Shown here: positions 8,489 to 16,961 of the stretch, in pieces | How the letters are laid out: every line of letters begins with the position of its first letter | Numbering within the stretch: the first letter of the stretch is position 1 | NCBI GenBank assembly: GCA_026537415.1 | Contig: JAFNMF010000030.1 | Span: 186,001 to 250,000, forward strand | Source: Acetobacteraceae bacterium B3987 | Lineage (GTDB): Bacteria > Pseudomonadota > Alphaproteobacteria > Acetobacterales > Acetobacteraceae | Length of the DNA stretch: 64,000 bases | Direction of reading: 5' to 3' | The notes under the pieces: model-generated | The model's database searches: none | Told to the model about the DNA's origin: nothing | The model's input: the letters and a program-made list of their open reading frames with translations, nothing else | Translations under genes and position numbers: made by a program

Positions 8489-9148
8489 ATGACAAAAAAG
8501 ACCACCCATTCCAAAAAGACCTTCCGTGCCGTTCTTGCTTTGGCCTTCCTCATCAGCGGGGGGCATATGGCGCAGGCTGCTTCTACGATCCGGGATGTGC
8601 GTGATACAGTCCGGGTCATTCCCATCAAGCTGGCCCCAGACGCAAAAGTTCCCATCAAAAAGGGCGAAGTCCTTCAGCTTGTTAAGCTCTTTCACGACAA
8701 TGCTAATGCATGGTCATGGAACGAATATATCGCCTTTGAACCCTGCTCTCGTGAGGCTGCCTCGCTCTGTGCCGTTCCTTTTCGGGACACAAAGGGCAAC
8801 GACTATAAACTGAGTGATGCGCTACATGATGATGAGGATGCCCTGACTACGGTCGGTTTCTACACAGTGCAAAGTGCTCAAGGTAAGTGGAATCTCTTCA
8901 TGATCCGCATGGAACGACCAATGGGAGACTCAACCTACGCAAAAACAGAAACGACCGCTCATGTCAGCCTATTCAAGCTGGCTCCACAGGCACCCGATGC
9001 GGCTATGCCGGAAAATAACTATTTCGAAGAAATCGCTACCCTGCCTATGGGGGGATACTGCAACAGTACCGTAGCCCTCTCCACATTCCTCAACCAACCC
9101 CTTCCCCCCGGTACGACCTCACCCGATGGCTGTATGCAGGGCCAGTAA
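8489..9148 (+). CDS. secreted protein of unknown function
   Basis: A 219-residue protein with a clear Sec signal peptide: a lysine-rich start, the hydrophobic core AVLALAFLISGGHM, and a cleavage site around AQAAS (about residue 31). The mature part has four cysteines (PCSREAASLC, GGYC, DGC), enough for two disulfides in the periplasm. GGAAG precedes the ATG. The next gene is convergent. I recognise no domain. It marks the boundary between the accessory stretch and the flagellar island. Confidence 0.78.
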   Translation: MTKKTTHSKKTFRAVLALAFLISGGHMAQAASTIRDVRDTVRVIPIKLAPDAKVPIKKGEVLQLVKLFHDNANAWSWNEYIAFEPCSREAASLCAVPFRDTKGNDYKLSDALHDDEDALTTVGFYTVQSAQGKWNLFMIRMERPMGDSTYAKTETTAHVSLFKLAPQAPDAAMPENNYFEEIATLPMGGYCNSTVALSTFLNQPLPPGTTSPDGCMQGQ

Positions 9149-9159
9149 GATACATCACC

Positions 9160-9186
9160 GCTCCCTCCCATAATCGTGGAGGGAGC
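9160..9186. terminator. hairpin between convergent genes
   Basis: GCTCCCTCC (9160-9168) pairs perfectly with GGAGGGAGC (9178-9186) over a nine-base loop. There is no T run on either side, so termination strength is uncertain. Confidence 0.5.
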
Positions 9187-9191
9187 ATCCC

Positions 9192-10013
9192 TCACGGTGC
9201 GATGTTGGAGTCAATCGGACTATTCATACGGTTTATCGTATCGGGGCTGAGCTTACGGATACCAGCCAGATACTGGGATAGAATATTCGCACGATCAGGC
9301 TGCATGTTGCCAATAACATCCGAAATCCGACGGGGAATCATATGCTGGGCCACGGGAACAAGCACCCTCATATCCAGAATATTGAACATGGCAGCAGCAT
9401 CACGAGGGGGCATCTGCTCATAAATATGAGCCAGCCGAGCAATACTTTGCTCCACATCCTGCCGACGCTGTTCCTGCTGGGCAGAAAGTTCGGACGCATT
9501 ACGGCCCAACGCCTGCAACTTCTCATCCAGTTCCTTCTGTTCCTGCTCAAGGGCCTTCTGCTGCTTCTGGAAATTTTCCGCCTGCCCCTGCATCGCCTGC
9601 CGATGGGTAGCCAATTCTCCACTTAGACCCTGTTCAGCCAGACGGACACGAGAATCCGGCTGTTCCTCATCGACCTGCCCTGTAGCGGGGTCATCATCTG
9701 CCAGACCATTAGTAGGCGTCCACCCCTGAAGGCGATTCATGAAAAGATGCTGCTTGCTAGGCCGTAGGCTTTCAGGGGCTTTTACACCGGCAGGAGCTGG
9801 TGCAACAGGCCGGGCCTTTGCATCCGTACCATGTGGGGCAACCTCCCCCGATTTCTTGGAAGGCTCCTCACTCTGGGCAGAGGGGGTGCTGATCTGCGCC
9901 GCAAGAGAATGAAGATTCAACGCCAACAACACCGTCATCAGGCAGGAAGCAAGATTGATGATCTTGCTCAGCGAAAATCCCGGTTTTCTCATGGGTCTGA
10001 CAGTCCCTCTCAT
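9192..10013 (-). CDS. MotE-like flagellar protein (first of two)
   Basis: A 273-residue protein. The start is the ATG at 10013, which has GAGGGA eight bases upstream; an in-frame TTG lies further upstream. A membrane helix or uncleaved signal spans about 18-40. A Pro/Ala-rich spacer, a coiled coil (about 130-195) and a C-terminal MgtE-N/MotE domain (AHIYEQMPPRDAAAMFNILD, then PDRANILSQYLAGI) follow. In rhizobia MotE is a periplasmic chaperone that stabilises MotC and the stator. It lies immediately after flgC, with the untranslated gap covering only 11 bases. A second, shorter MotE-like gene lies at 47.5-48.1 kb. Confidence 0.8.
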   Translation of the reverse strand: MRGTVRPMRKPGFSLSKIINLASCLMTVLLALNLHSLAAQISTPSAQSEEPSKKSGEVAPHGTDAKARPVAPAPAGVKAPESLRPSKQHLFMNRLQGWTPTNGLADDDPATGQVDEEQPDSRVRLAEQGLSGELATHRQAMQGQAENFQKQQKALEQEQKELDEKLQALGRNASELSAQQEQRRQDVEQSIARLAHIYEQMPPRDAAAMFNILDMRVLVPVAQHMIPRRISDVIGNMQPDRANILSQYLAGIRKLSPDTINRMNSPIDSNIAP

Positions 10014-10024
10014 GGCGTTTTCCC

Positions 10025-10435
10025 TCAATCCTTCATCAGATTAATGGCCCGTGCCAACATGGACCGGGTCACCTGCATGGTATTGAGATTGGCCTCGTAA
10101 GAATGTTGAGCATCGTGACTATCCATGATTTCCACAATGGAACTGACATTAGGCATCTTCACATAGCCCTGCTCATTGGCGGCCGGATGGGCAGGGTCAT
10201 AGCGCATCTGAAAATCAGACTGGTCCTCCCCAACAGACCGTATCGCTACACTGGAAACACCACTGGCACGATCCAGTGCCTCCCGAAATGTCACCGTCTT
10301 ACGGCGGTATGGGTCAGCCCCGGGGGAAGACCCTGTCGTCTCTGCATTGGCCAGATTCTCGGCAGCAACACGCAAACGGGCCGTCTGTGCCCGCATTCCA
10401 GCCGCTGAAACCCCAATTGTATCGGAAAAATCCAT
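10025..10435 (-). CDS. flgC: flagellar proximal rod protein FlgC
   Basis: 136 residues, the usual FlgC length. The N-terminus GVSAAGMRAQTARLRVAAEN and the following LANAETTG are the rod-protein signature, and the C-terminus (YEANLNTMQVTRSMLARAIN) is the matching helix. FlgC forms part of the proximal rod between the MS ring and FlgG. It is third in a minus-strand unit: TPR-like protein, flgB, flgC, motE-like. In many alphaproteobacteria flgB-flgC-fliE are together; here fliE starts a divergent unit about 3.8 kb away. Confidence 0.95.
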   Translation of the reverse strand: MDFSDTIGVSAAGMRAQTARLRVAAENLANAETTGSSPGADPYRRKTVTFREALDRASGVSSVAIRSVGEDQSDFQMRYDPAHPAANEQGYVKMPNVSSIVEIMDSHDAQHSYEANLNTMQVTRSMLARAINLMKD

Positions 10436-10477
10436 TCTTTCCTCCTCTCTCCTGTCCCGCTCTTCCTATTCGAGGCC

Positions 10478-10873
10478 TTACTGCCCACCACCACCGAGAG
10501 CCATGCCGTAAAGCCCCATGTACCGGCCATAAACAGTGGTGGCGAAACGCTGCTGATCGCTCGTCTGAGCAATTTTCCCCAGCTCCTCCTCCAGCACCAC
10601 ACGGTTGCCATCCAGCGAGGCCCGCCCACCCTGCTTATGGGCATGTGTCTCCCCCGCAGGCCCCAGCATATGCCCCGGCTGCGTGCGTTTCAGTGCTACG
10701 GTATGGGCATTCTCCAAAACGCCCCGAAACGGCGATACATCCTTAGGGCTGTAATGAGGCGTATTGGCGTTGGCCACATTGCCCGCCAGCACGGATTCAC
10801 GGTTCTGGAGCCAGCTCATCCGCCGTTCCGCCAGATTCAGAAGGTCCGTTCCGCCTGTATGTGTCATGCTCAT
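10478..10873 (-). CDS. flgB: flagellar basal-body rod protein FlgB
   Basis: 131 residues. The N-terminal MSWLQNRESVLAGNVANANT followed by PHYSPKDVSPF is typical of FlgB. The C-terminal part (RFATTVYGRYMGLYGMAL) is the usual helix. AAGGAG lies nine bases before the ATG at 10873. FlgB caps the proximal rod in the periplasm and is exported by the flagellar type III apparatus. It starts 25 bases after the end of the large TPR-like gene. Confidence 0.95.
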   Translation of the reverse strand: MSMTHTGGTDLLNLAERRMSWLQNRESVLAGNVANANTPHYSPKDVSPFRGVLENAHTVALKRTQPGHMLGPAGETHAHKQGGRASLDGNRVVLEEELGKIAQTSDQQRFATTVYGRYMGLYGMALGGGGQ

Positions 10874-10898
10874 CTCACTTCACTCCTTCTTCGTGGGC

Positions 10899-13685
10899 TC
10901 ACGGGGTCTGTTGTGCGGACACAAGAAGACGGAACATCTGTCCGGCATCACCCTCAAAAGGCCGATCCCCCACACGGTTCCGTATCCATTCCAATGCTCC
11001 GGCATCACCAGCACGGGACGCATCCGAGGCAAACCGAAGAGCAAGAAGCTGCTGAGGAACTGTCAAAGCTCCCTGCTGTGGCAGACGCTGTTCCACCATG
11101 CTGCGCAAGTCTGTGATGGCAGGGGACCATTCCTCCCGGTTTTCATGAATATGCGCCCTCATATCCGCTGCCTCCGGGTCCCGATCAGCCCCTAACAGAT
11201 ACAGAGCCACTTCCGGCTTGCCTGAGGTTACCGCCATACTCGCCATAAGGCGGGTCCGTCTGGCGGTTTCCTGCGGGGGCAGGGACGCATTGCTCGTACT
11301 TGCCAATGTGGCAGAGGCCTTGTCGAACAAACCTTGCCTGATTTCATTCTCTGCCAGAGCATCACCAGCTGCCGCTTTGTCCTGCGGGTCTGTTATCATG
11401 GGGATGGCCGTACTCATGGCGTTTTCGGCCTGTTCATCCAGCCCCAGCCTACCCAGCAACCTGCCATAAGCCAGAAGCATATCCCCTTTTTTCGCACTGG
11501 CAGGTAGGTCCGGCATATGAGCCTTCAGAAGGGCACCTTTATGGAGCAAGGTTGCTTCATTATGCGGTGCAGCCTTTTGCCCTTCACCATCTGGCTCGGA
11601 CAACTCTTTAACAACACCAGAAAGAGCTGCGGACAACAGAGCCTGCATCCGGGCCTCATCATGAGGCGGTGGTGCCTGTCGTGCTTGATCCAACGCCTGA
11701 AGAGCTGGTTCCCATTGATGCGCCCGTATATCTGCTCCGGCCCGCAACATATTCACAATACCGTCCCGGCCAGACAGGCGGGCATCCGGCAACAAAGATG
11801 CATATTGGCGGGCAGCTTTCTCAGCGGAAAGATGACCATTCCGCAGGCTCAAAGCCACGCCTTCTTCCATCGCCTTCTCGGCAATGATGGGGTCATGATC
11901 CACCGAAAGGGCTTCCAGAAGACCGATGGCTTTCTTCTCATCACCATCCCGCAAAGCCCGCACCGCCTGAATGAAACGGAAATTGTTGCCTTCTGGTAAA
12001 TGATTCAGGGCCTCACGTTCTTCTGGTGTTCCACGGCGGGCAATTAGTTCCGCTGCCACAGGCAACAAAGAAGACCGTAATGGCTCAGGATAATTCAGCA
12101 AACGGGGCATATCCCGCGCCAACAGACGAGTGGCTTCAGCGTCTTTCCCACCAGAGACAGCCTCATAGAGGCCCTGCCAGAGCTTCGTAGCCCGTATGGC
12201 CTGCTCCGGCCATTCCTGCATCAGTTGGGCGGCACCTTTCATCTGGCCCGTCAACAGGTCAGTCGCTGCCAGAAAAAACCGTACGTCTGGGCGGAAAGCT
12301 TCTTCGGGGTCATCTTCCAATGCCACATCCATGATGGCCCGTGCATCGGGAAAAGCACCAACACCAAAAGCCGCCTGTGCTGCTTCCAGACGCTTTCTAA
12401 AACGGTCCTTGGGAGATGAATCCGCTGCAGCAACAAGAGCCTGACGGTAACGCTCCTGCGCCTGTGGGGCGGCCAAATGTTTCAGGCCAAGCCAGTTCAG
12501 GTCCACATCGCTCGCATAAACAGCTCGGTCCATGTCCGCCAGCGGGCGGTCATCGGCACGCTGGAGCAAATCCCCCTGCATGGTGGCCCTCATGACGACC
12601 TGCGGAGGCTCGTGCTGAGCAATAACAACACCCTCCAGAGATGGCCATACGTCATAATCCCTGCCTTTACGCAGAGAAAGCAGACCACCATCATCCAAAG
12701 CGGTAGTCCCGACAATCAGAGATGTCCCCGATACCGGGTCCTTTATGGAAAAGACACGCCCCGGCCGCCGCATGGGAAACAAAAGCCCATCCGCCCGCAA
12801 CTGGGGGGTAATTTCCGGCCTGTCTGTATAATCCATACCGGGAGGCGGCTGATCGCCCAGTACCCATCCATCACTCTGCTGGGAAAGGTAAAGCTGGCGT
12901 GTATCCGGCACCGGCAGACTAATCATTGTCATATCTGGCAGAGTCGTCACGCTTAACCGCGCAAACATACCGTCCCCGTGCAGAGCCGAAACATCCATCG
13001 GCTGGCGGGCATCCACCAGAATGATGAAACGATCTCCACTCTGATACGCAGCAATGCCCATCTGTTCAGGAACAGGAATCAGAATCCTGTTACGAGACGG
13101 CACTGAGGCAGTCGGCGCACTGCCCACCATACGGGCGGGCTGACCGGACTCAACTTCATGAGTCTTTGCCTCATTAGCCTGCTCCCGCCCTGCCTCTTCC
13201 AAAAACTGATGAAGAGACTGGTCCTTATGCCCTTCCGAGGGGGCTGGAGCCTGCTTCTGCGAAACAGCCCCGCCCTGTGCAGCACCAACACCCAGCACAT
13301 GTGCCCCCCACCCGGAGGGCACTCCCTGAAGAAGAGGGTCCCCCGGCTTTACATGATCCTTCACCTGCAAAGGTGGCGGGTCCGACTGATGTGGTTTAGC
13401 CTGCTTCTGCGTTACACGGATATGCTCATGACGGGCACGCACAGGAGTCTGTTTATGATCCTGCCCCGGCTTCGGAGGCTGCGACTTGGCCGAAGTTCTA
13501 TCCATGAAAACAGATGCCCCAGACGAAGCCTGTGCCGCTAGAGCCGTACCGCAGAGCAACCATGACGAGCCACCCGTTAGAGACCCGCCCAGAATAATCA
13601 GACTGGCAACACCATAGCCAGCCCTGCGCCAGATTCCATCTCCTGCCATGGCTTTAGAGACAGCCTTATGAACAGCGCATAGCAT
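10899..13685 (-). CDS. large exported TPR-like protein in the flgB operon
   Basis: A 928-residue protein of unknown exact function. A hydrophobic segment near residues 24-52 (VASLIILGGSLTGGSSWLLC, ending ALAAQASSG) looks like a signal peptide or anchor. Residues about 55-180 are rich in Pro, Lys and Gln. About 190-340 is rich in predicted beta strands (RILIPVPEQMGIAAYQSGDR). From about 410 to the end there are helical pairs like tetratricopeptide repeats (FGVGAFPDARAIMDVALEDD). It lies 25 bases upstream of flgB, so it is probably made with the rod. A periplasmic scaffold for rod or motor assembly is an inference. Large TPR proteins do occur in alphaproteobacterial flagellar clusters. Confidence 0.8.
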   Translation of the reverse strand: MLCAVHKAVSKAMAGDGIWRRAGYGVASLIILGGSLTGGSSWLLCGTALAAQASSGASVFMDRTSAKSQPPKPGQDHKQTPVRARHEHIRVTQKQAKPHQSDPPPLQVKDHVKPGDPLLQGVPSGWGAHVLGVGAAQGGAVSQKQAPAPSEGHKDQSLHQFLEEAGREQANEAKTHEVESGQPARMVGSAPTASVPSRNRILIPVPEQMGIAAYQSGDRFIILVDARQPMDVSALHGDGMFARLSVTTLPDMTMISLPVPDTRQLYLSQQSDGWVLGDQPPPGMDYTDRPEITPQLRADGLLFPMRRPGRVFSIKDPVSGTSLIVGTTALDDGGLLSLRKGRDYDVWPSLEGVVIAQHEPPQVVMRATMQGDLLQRADDRPLADMDRAVYASDVDLNWLGLKHLAAPQAQERYRQALVAAADSSPKDRFRKRLEAAQAAFGVGAFPDARAIMDVALEDDPEEAFRPDVRFFLAATDLLTGQMKGAAQLMQEWPEQAIRATKLWQGLYEAVSGGKDAEATRLLARDMPRLLNYPEPLRSSLLPVAAELIARRGTPEEREALNHLPEGNNFRFIQAVRALRDGDEKKAIGLLEALSVDHDPIIAEKAMEEGVALSLRNGHLSAEKAARQYASLLPDARLSGRDGIVNMLRAGADIRAHQWEPALQALDQARQAPPPHDEARMQALLSAALSGVVKELSEPDGEGQKAAPHNEATLLHKGALLKAHMPDLPASAKKGDMLLAYGRLLGRLGLDEQAENAMSTAIPMITDPQDKAAAGDALAENEIRQGLFDKASATLASTSNASLPPQETARRTRLMASMAVTSGKPEVALYLLGADRDPEAADMRAHIHENREEWSPAITDLRSMVEQRLPQQGALTVPQQLLALRFASDASRAGDAGALEWIRNRVGDRPFEGDAGQMFRLLVSAQQTP

Positions 13686-13774
13686 GGTGCCGCATTCTCC
13701 CCTTGATGCTTGATCGTTTCCGCGCCCTCTACGTCATATGAAGCGACAGCGGCTCCACATGACGTAACCGGCCA

Positions 13775-14017
13775 TCAAGCCAGCAGATTGACGAAGCTGG
13801 CTGTGGCAGAGTTTTTACGGACCCCTTTGGCACTAGGAACAACCTGACCTGTGGCGTCAAACTGCATAGAAGCCTCAGCCCCATTGCTGCGATGAGACGA
13901 AAGCTGCACACGGGCGGCTTTCTCGGACATGGCCGCCTTGCGCATCTCATTCGCCTGCTGGACTGTTTTAAGCCGCATGGCTGTACCAATTTCAGACGCT
14001 ACTGATGTATCTGACAT
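13775..14017 (-). CDS. small flagellar-cluster protein, possibly YjfB-like
   Basis: An 80-residue protein starting MSDTSVAS, with AGGGAGAAGAG before the ATG at 14017. Longer in-frame starts have no ribosome site. The first half is helical (SEIGTAMRLKTVQQANEMRK) and slightly resembles the short YjfB-type putative motility proteins. The rest is polar. It lies 89 bases upstream of the large TPR-like gene on the same strand and is divergent from fliE. Function unknown. Confidence 0.65.
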   Translation of the reverse strand: MSDTSVASEIGTAMRLKTVQQANEMRKAAMSEKAARVQLSSHRSNGAEASMQFDATGQVVPSAKGVRKNSATASFVNLLA

Positions 14018-14226
14018 GATCTCTTCTCCCTGATATTTCATTCTGTATCGTTCCAATGGCTTTCCCTGATACCGAACACAGAGGGAAAAACAAAGCCATT
14101 TACACAAGGATATATGAAAATAACCTTACATAAACCTTCTATTAAGATAAAAAATATGGCCTTAAAAAGACATAGACATTACAAACAAGGCATTATCCCA
14201 TAACGGACAGGAGGACAGAACCAACC
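14018..14226. promoter_or_regulatory. divergent control region before fliE
   Basis: Between the YjfB-like gene (left) and fliE (right). It is AT-rich and holds GCCTT at 14159-14163 facing AAGGC at 14187-14191, a weak version of the inverted pair seen before other flagellar units. Both divergent units probably start here. Confidence 0.4.
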
Positions 14227-14583
14227 ATGTCTCTATCCAGTATTGCCAGTTCCACAGCCCAGAATTTTGATGCCGGACAAGCCTATGGACGTGCGCAACA
14301 GCTCACCCAAGCCAACAGCCCCACCAGCAGCGCGCTTGCAGAGGAAGGAGACAGCACCGATGCCGTCTCCAGCTTCAGTGCTGTGCTGGACAATGCCATC
14401 CGAGGGGCCATCAATACAGGTAAGGTCGCCGAGAGCCAGACAGCTCAGGCACTTTCGGGCAAAGGCAACATGTCCGATGTCGTAGCATCGGTAGAAGAAG
14501 CCAAATTGACACTCCAGACAGTCACAACCCTACGGGACCGGTTCGTCAGTGCCTATCAGGATGTCATGCGGATGTCCGTCTGA
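14227..14583 (+). CDS. fliE: flagellar hook-basal body protein FliE
   Basis: 118 residues, the usual FliE size. The C-terminal half has the family pattern: FSAVLDNAIRGAINTGK, then SDVVASVEEAKLTLQTVTTL and RDRFVSAYQDVMRMSV. FliE joins the MS ring to the rod. An AGGAGG lies upstream of the ATG. It starts the unit fliE-fliQ-fliR-flhB, in which every product belongs to the export gate or its junction with the rod. Confidence 0.95.
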   Translation: MSLSSIASSTAQNFDAGQAYGRAQQLTQANSPTSSALAEEGDSTDAVSSFSAVLDNAIRGAINTGKVAESQTAQALSGKGNMSDVVASVEEAKLTLQTVTTLRDRFVSAYQDVMRMSV

Positions 14584-14613
14584 CCGAATATTATAAAAAC
14601 AGGAGGACAGCTC

Positions 14614-14889
14614 ATGGGACACGCCGTTGATGTTCAGGAAGTCCTGCGTCAGACGCTTCTTGTTGCCGTCAAGCTAGGGGCCCCTTCCCTGCTGGCCTCT
14701 CTGCTGGCGGGACTTTGTGTGTCCCTGTTTCAGGCCATGACACAAATCAGTGAAGCCACGCTGTCCTTCGTGCCGAAATTCATTGCGGCCACCGCCACGC
14801 TGATTCTGACAGCCTCCTTCATGCATGCCACCATCCATGCCTATGCTGAAATGATCTTTGACCAGCTCATTAAAGCTGGGGGCATCTGA
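14614..14889 (+). CDS. fliQ: flagellar export gate protein FliQ
   Basis: 91 residues with two membrane helices (SLLASLLAGLCVSLFQAMTQ and ATATLILTASFMHATIHAYA). The pattern LFQAMTQISEATLSFVPK is the FliQ signature. FliQ forms part of the FliPQR core of the flagellar type III gate in the inner membrane. AGGAGG precedes the ATG. The next gene, fliR, begins at the base after the stop codon. Confidence 0.96.
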   Translation: MGHAVDVQEVLRQTLLVAVKLGAPSLLASLLAGLCVSLFQAMTQISEATLSFVPKFIAATATLILTASFMHATIHAYAEMIFDQLIKAGGI

Positions 14890-15735
14890 ATGCTGTCCCT
14901 CTCCGACTTTTTCGGCTCGCCTGATTTGGCCGCTCCTCATGGCTCACTGGCTGTGCTGACAGGCATGTTTGCCATCATTCTCTGCCGAGTCAGTGCCGTT
15001 GTCATGCTCGCACCGGGATTGGGAGAGAGCGGCGCACCGGCACGGGTGCGGGCTGGCCTCTGCCTGATGATCACTCTGGCACTTCTACCCGTACTCCAAC
15101 ACCGCCTGACAGCCGTTTCTGGAGAAGCTCTACGGATGCCTGCCATGACCCTCAAACTGATCGCAGGGGAACTACTCTGCGGCTTTTTTCTGGGGGCTCT
15201 GGCCCGGCTTCTGGCTATGTCGCTCGCCATTACAGGGCAGATCATTGCCGTATTTACCGGCATGGCCAGTGTCATCCAGACCGATAGCCAGCTTGGGGCC
15301 TCCAGCACGGCTATCAGCCATATGACAAACTCTCTTATACCCATCATCCTCTTTTCCACTGGCCTTTACGCCTTGCCGCTTCTGGCCCTTTCCGGGTCTT
15401 ACACGCTCTTTCCAGCCGGGCATGTCACAGCCATGATTATCGGGGATATGGCTATAGATATAACCCGGGCTGTCAGCACCAGCTTTCTTATCGCCATGCA
15501 ATTGGCTGCCCCCTATCTGCTACTAGGGACACTCTGGCCGGCCATGCTGGGTGTGCTAAACCGCCTCATGCCCTCCATACAGGTCTATTCTCTCGCCATC
15601 CCGGCCCAGATTCTGGGGGGAATCCTGCTCATGGCCCTTCTGATCCAGATTCTGACGGGCACGTGGACGGAAAAGATGCAGCTCCATCTTTCCACACTCC
15701 CCGGCCTCATGGCCCCCGTCACGCCTCCCGCCTGA
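14890..15735 (+). CDS. fliR: flagellar export gate protein FliR
   Basis: 281 residues, hydrophobic throughout, with about six membrane helices. Recognisable stretches are FAIILCRVSAVVMLAPGLGE near the N-terminus and NRLMPSIQVYSLAIPAQILG near the C-terminus, which match FliR. FliR assembles with FliP and FliQ. Its start directly follows the fliQ stop and flhB begins six bases after its own stop, indicating translational coupling. Confidence 0.95.
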   Translation: MLSLSDFFGSPDLAAPHGSLAVLTGMFAIILCRVSAVVMLAPGLGESGAPARVRAGLCLMITLALLPVLQHRLTAVSGEALRMPAMTLKLIAGELLCGFFLGALARLLAMSLAITGQIIAVFTGMASVIQTDSQLGASSTAISHMTNSLIPIILFSTGLYALPLLALSGSYTLFPAGHVTAMIIGDMAIDITRAVSTSFLIAMQLAAPYLLLGTLWPAMLGVLNRLMPSIQVYSLAIPAQILGGILLMALLIQILTGTWTEKMQLHLSTLPGLMAPVTPPA

Positions 15736-15741
15736 CCCCGC

Positions 15742-16854
15742 ATGGCAGAAGAAAACGGCAGCGGTGGCGGCGAGAAATCGCAAGCCCCGACAGAAAAACG
15801 CCTCCAAAAGGCCCGGGAAGAAGGCAATATTGCCCAATCCAAGGAACTTCTGATCCTTATTGCACTGGGCACTTTTCTTCTCGTTTTTGCATTGAGCATC
15901 CCTGCCTCGGCACGCCGGTTCATGCATGAGATGAGCGGCCTTTTCCTCAATTTTGGTCATGTTCCCAACGACCCCGCAGCCCTGTACGGTTTCACTCTCC
16001 ACGCCATCATCACAGGGCTGCATCTCATGGGCCCTCTGGTAGGAACAGGGGCCTGCGCCATACTGATGGGCGGCCTCCTTCAGACGGGTTTCCTCTTCCG
16101 CCCCGAGGCACTGAAACCAGATATCACTCGCCTATCCCCTCTAAAGGGCATCAAAAGAATCGTCGGCCTCAATAATCTGATTGAGCTGCTGAAGACCATT
16201 GCCAAAATCGCCGTGTTTGGCCTGATTCTCTACAAGGTTGCCCTCCAGACCATTGCCTTGGCCCCACAAACAGAACGATGGACAACCTATCAGCTCATCG
16301 ATGCCCTGAAGTCATGGTTCATTTATGCGGGCTTCATGGTGCTGGCCATACAATGTGTCATCACCGGGCTGGATGAGGTCTGGTCCCGCTATCACCGTTT
16401 CTCCAAACTACGCATGAGTCTTCAGGACATCAAAGATGAAATGAAGCAGAGCGAAGGCGACCCGCAGGTAAAGAACCGCCTCCGGCAACTTCGGTTAAGC
16501 CGCTCCCGCCGCCATATGAAGAAGGCCGTAAAAGAAGCCACGGTCATTGTAGTAAACCCGACTCATTATGCCGTTGCCATTCGCTATGACCAAAATAGTG
16601 GGACAGCACCACAGATTGTTGCCAAAGGGACGGATGAGCTAGCTTTCCGCATCCGTGAGGTCGCCCGGGAAGAGAAAATTCCCGTCATGTCCAATCCGCC
16701 TTTGGCACGCGCTTTACACGCCCTGCCGCTGGATAGTGAAATCCCTGAAGAATTCTGGAAACCCGTAGCGACCATCATTGCCTATGTCGTCAGGCTCAAA
16801 ACGCCTGGTTCCCGTACGATGCACTCACCAGAAACAGGACTGCCAGAGCTGTAA
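15742..16854 (+). CDS. flhB: flagellar export switch protein FlhB
   Basis: 370 residues. The start is SGGGEKSQAPTEKRLQKARE-like, the canonical FlhB N-terminus, followed by four membrane helices. The cytoplasmic domain has the self-cleaving NPTH motif (N272-H275, VVNPTHYAVAIRYD). Cleavage there, together with FliK, switches export from rod and hook parts to filament parts. The fliK gene of this island lies at 23.3-25.2 kb. Length and motifs are all normal. Confidence 0.97.
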   Translation: MAEENGSGGGEKSQAPTEKRLQKAREEGNIAQSKELLILIALGTFLLVFALSIPASARRFMHEMSGLFLNFGHVPNDPAALYGFTLHAIITGLHLMGPLVGTGACAILMGGLLQTGFLFRPEALKPDITRLSPLKGIKRIVGLNNLIELLKTIAKIAVFGLILYKVALQTIALAPQTERWTTYQLIDALKSWFIYAGFMVLAIQCVITGLDEVWSRYHRFSKLRMSLQDIKDEMKQSEGDPQVKNRLRQLRLSRSRRHMKKAVKEATVIVVNPTHYAVAIRYDQNSGTAPQIVAKGTDELAFRIREVAREEKIPVMSNPPLARALHALPLDSEIPEEFWKPVATIIAYVVRLKTPGSRTMHSPETGLPEL

Positions 16855-16895
16855 CACCCTGTTCAGAAAATAAGCAGGTTATGTTTGATTTAGAC

Positions 16896-16931
16896 AAGGC
16901 TATTCAATAGGCTTTCTTCCTGAATAGCCTT
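16896..16931 (+). promoter_or_regulatory. 11-bp inverted repeat upstream of flgE
   Basis: AAGGCTATTCA (16896-16906) and TGAATAGCCTT (16921-16931) are exact inverted copies, 14 bases apart, ending 30 bases before the flgE start codon. It may be a dimeric regulator site or a transcript hairpin. A related sequence, CAAGGCCTATTCAATA, lies upstream of flgK. Confidence 0.6.
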
Positions 16932-16961
16932 AATAATCTGGTCACAGACAAGGATAGAATC

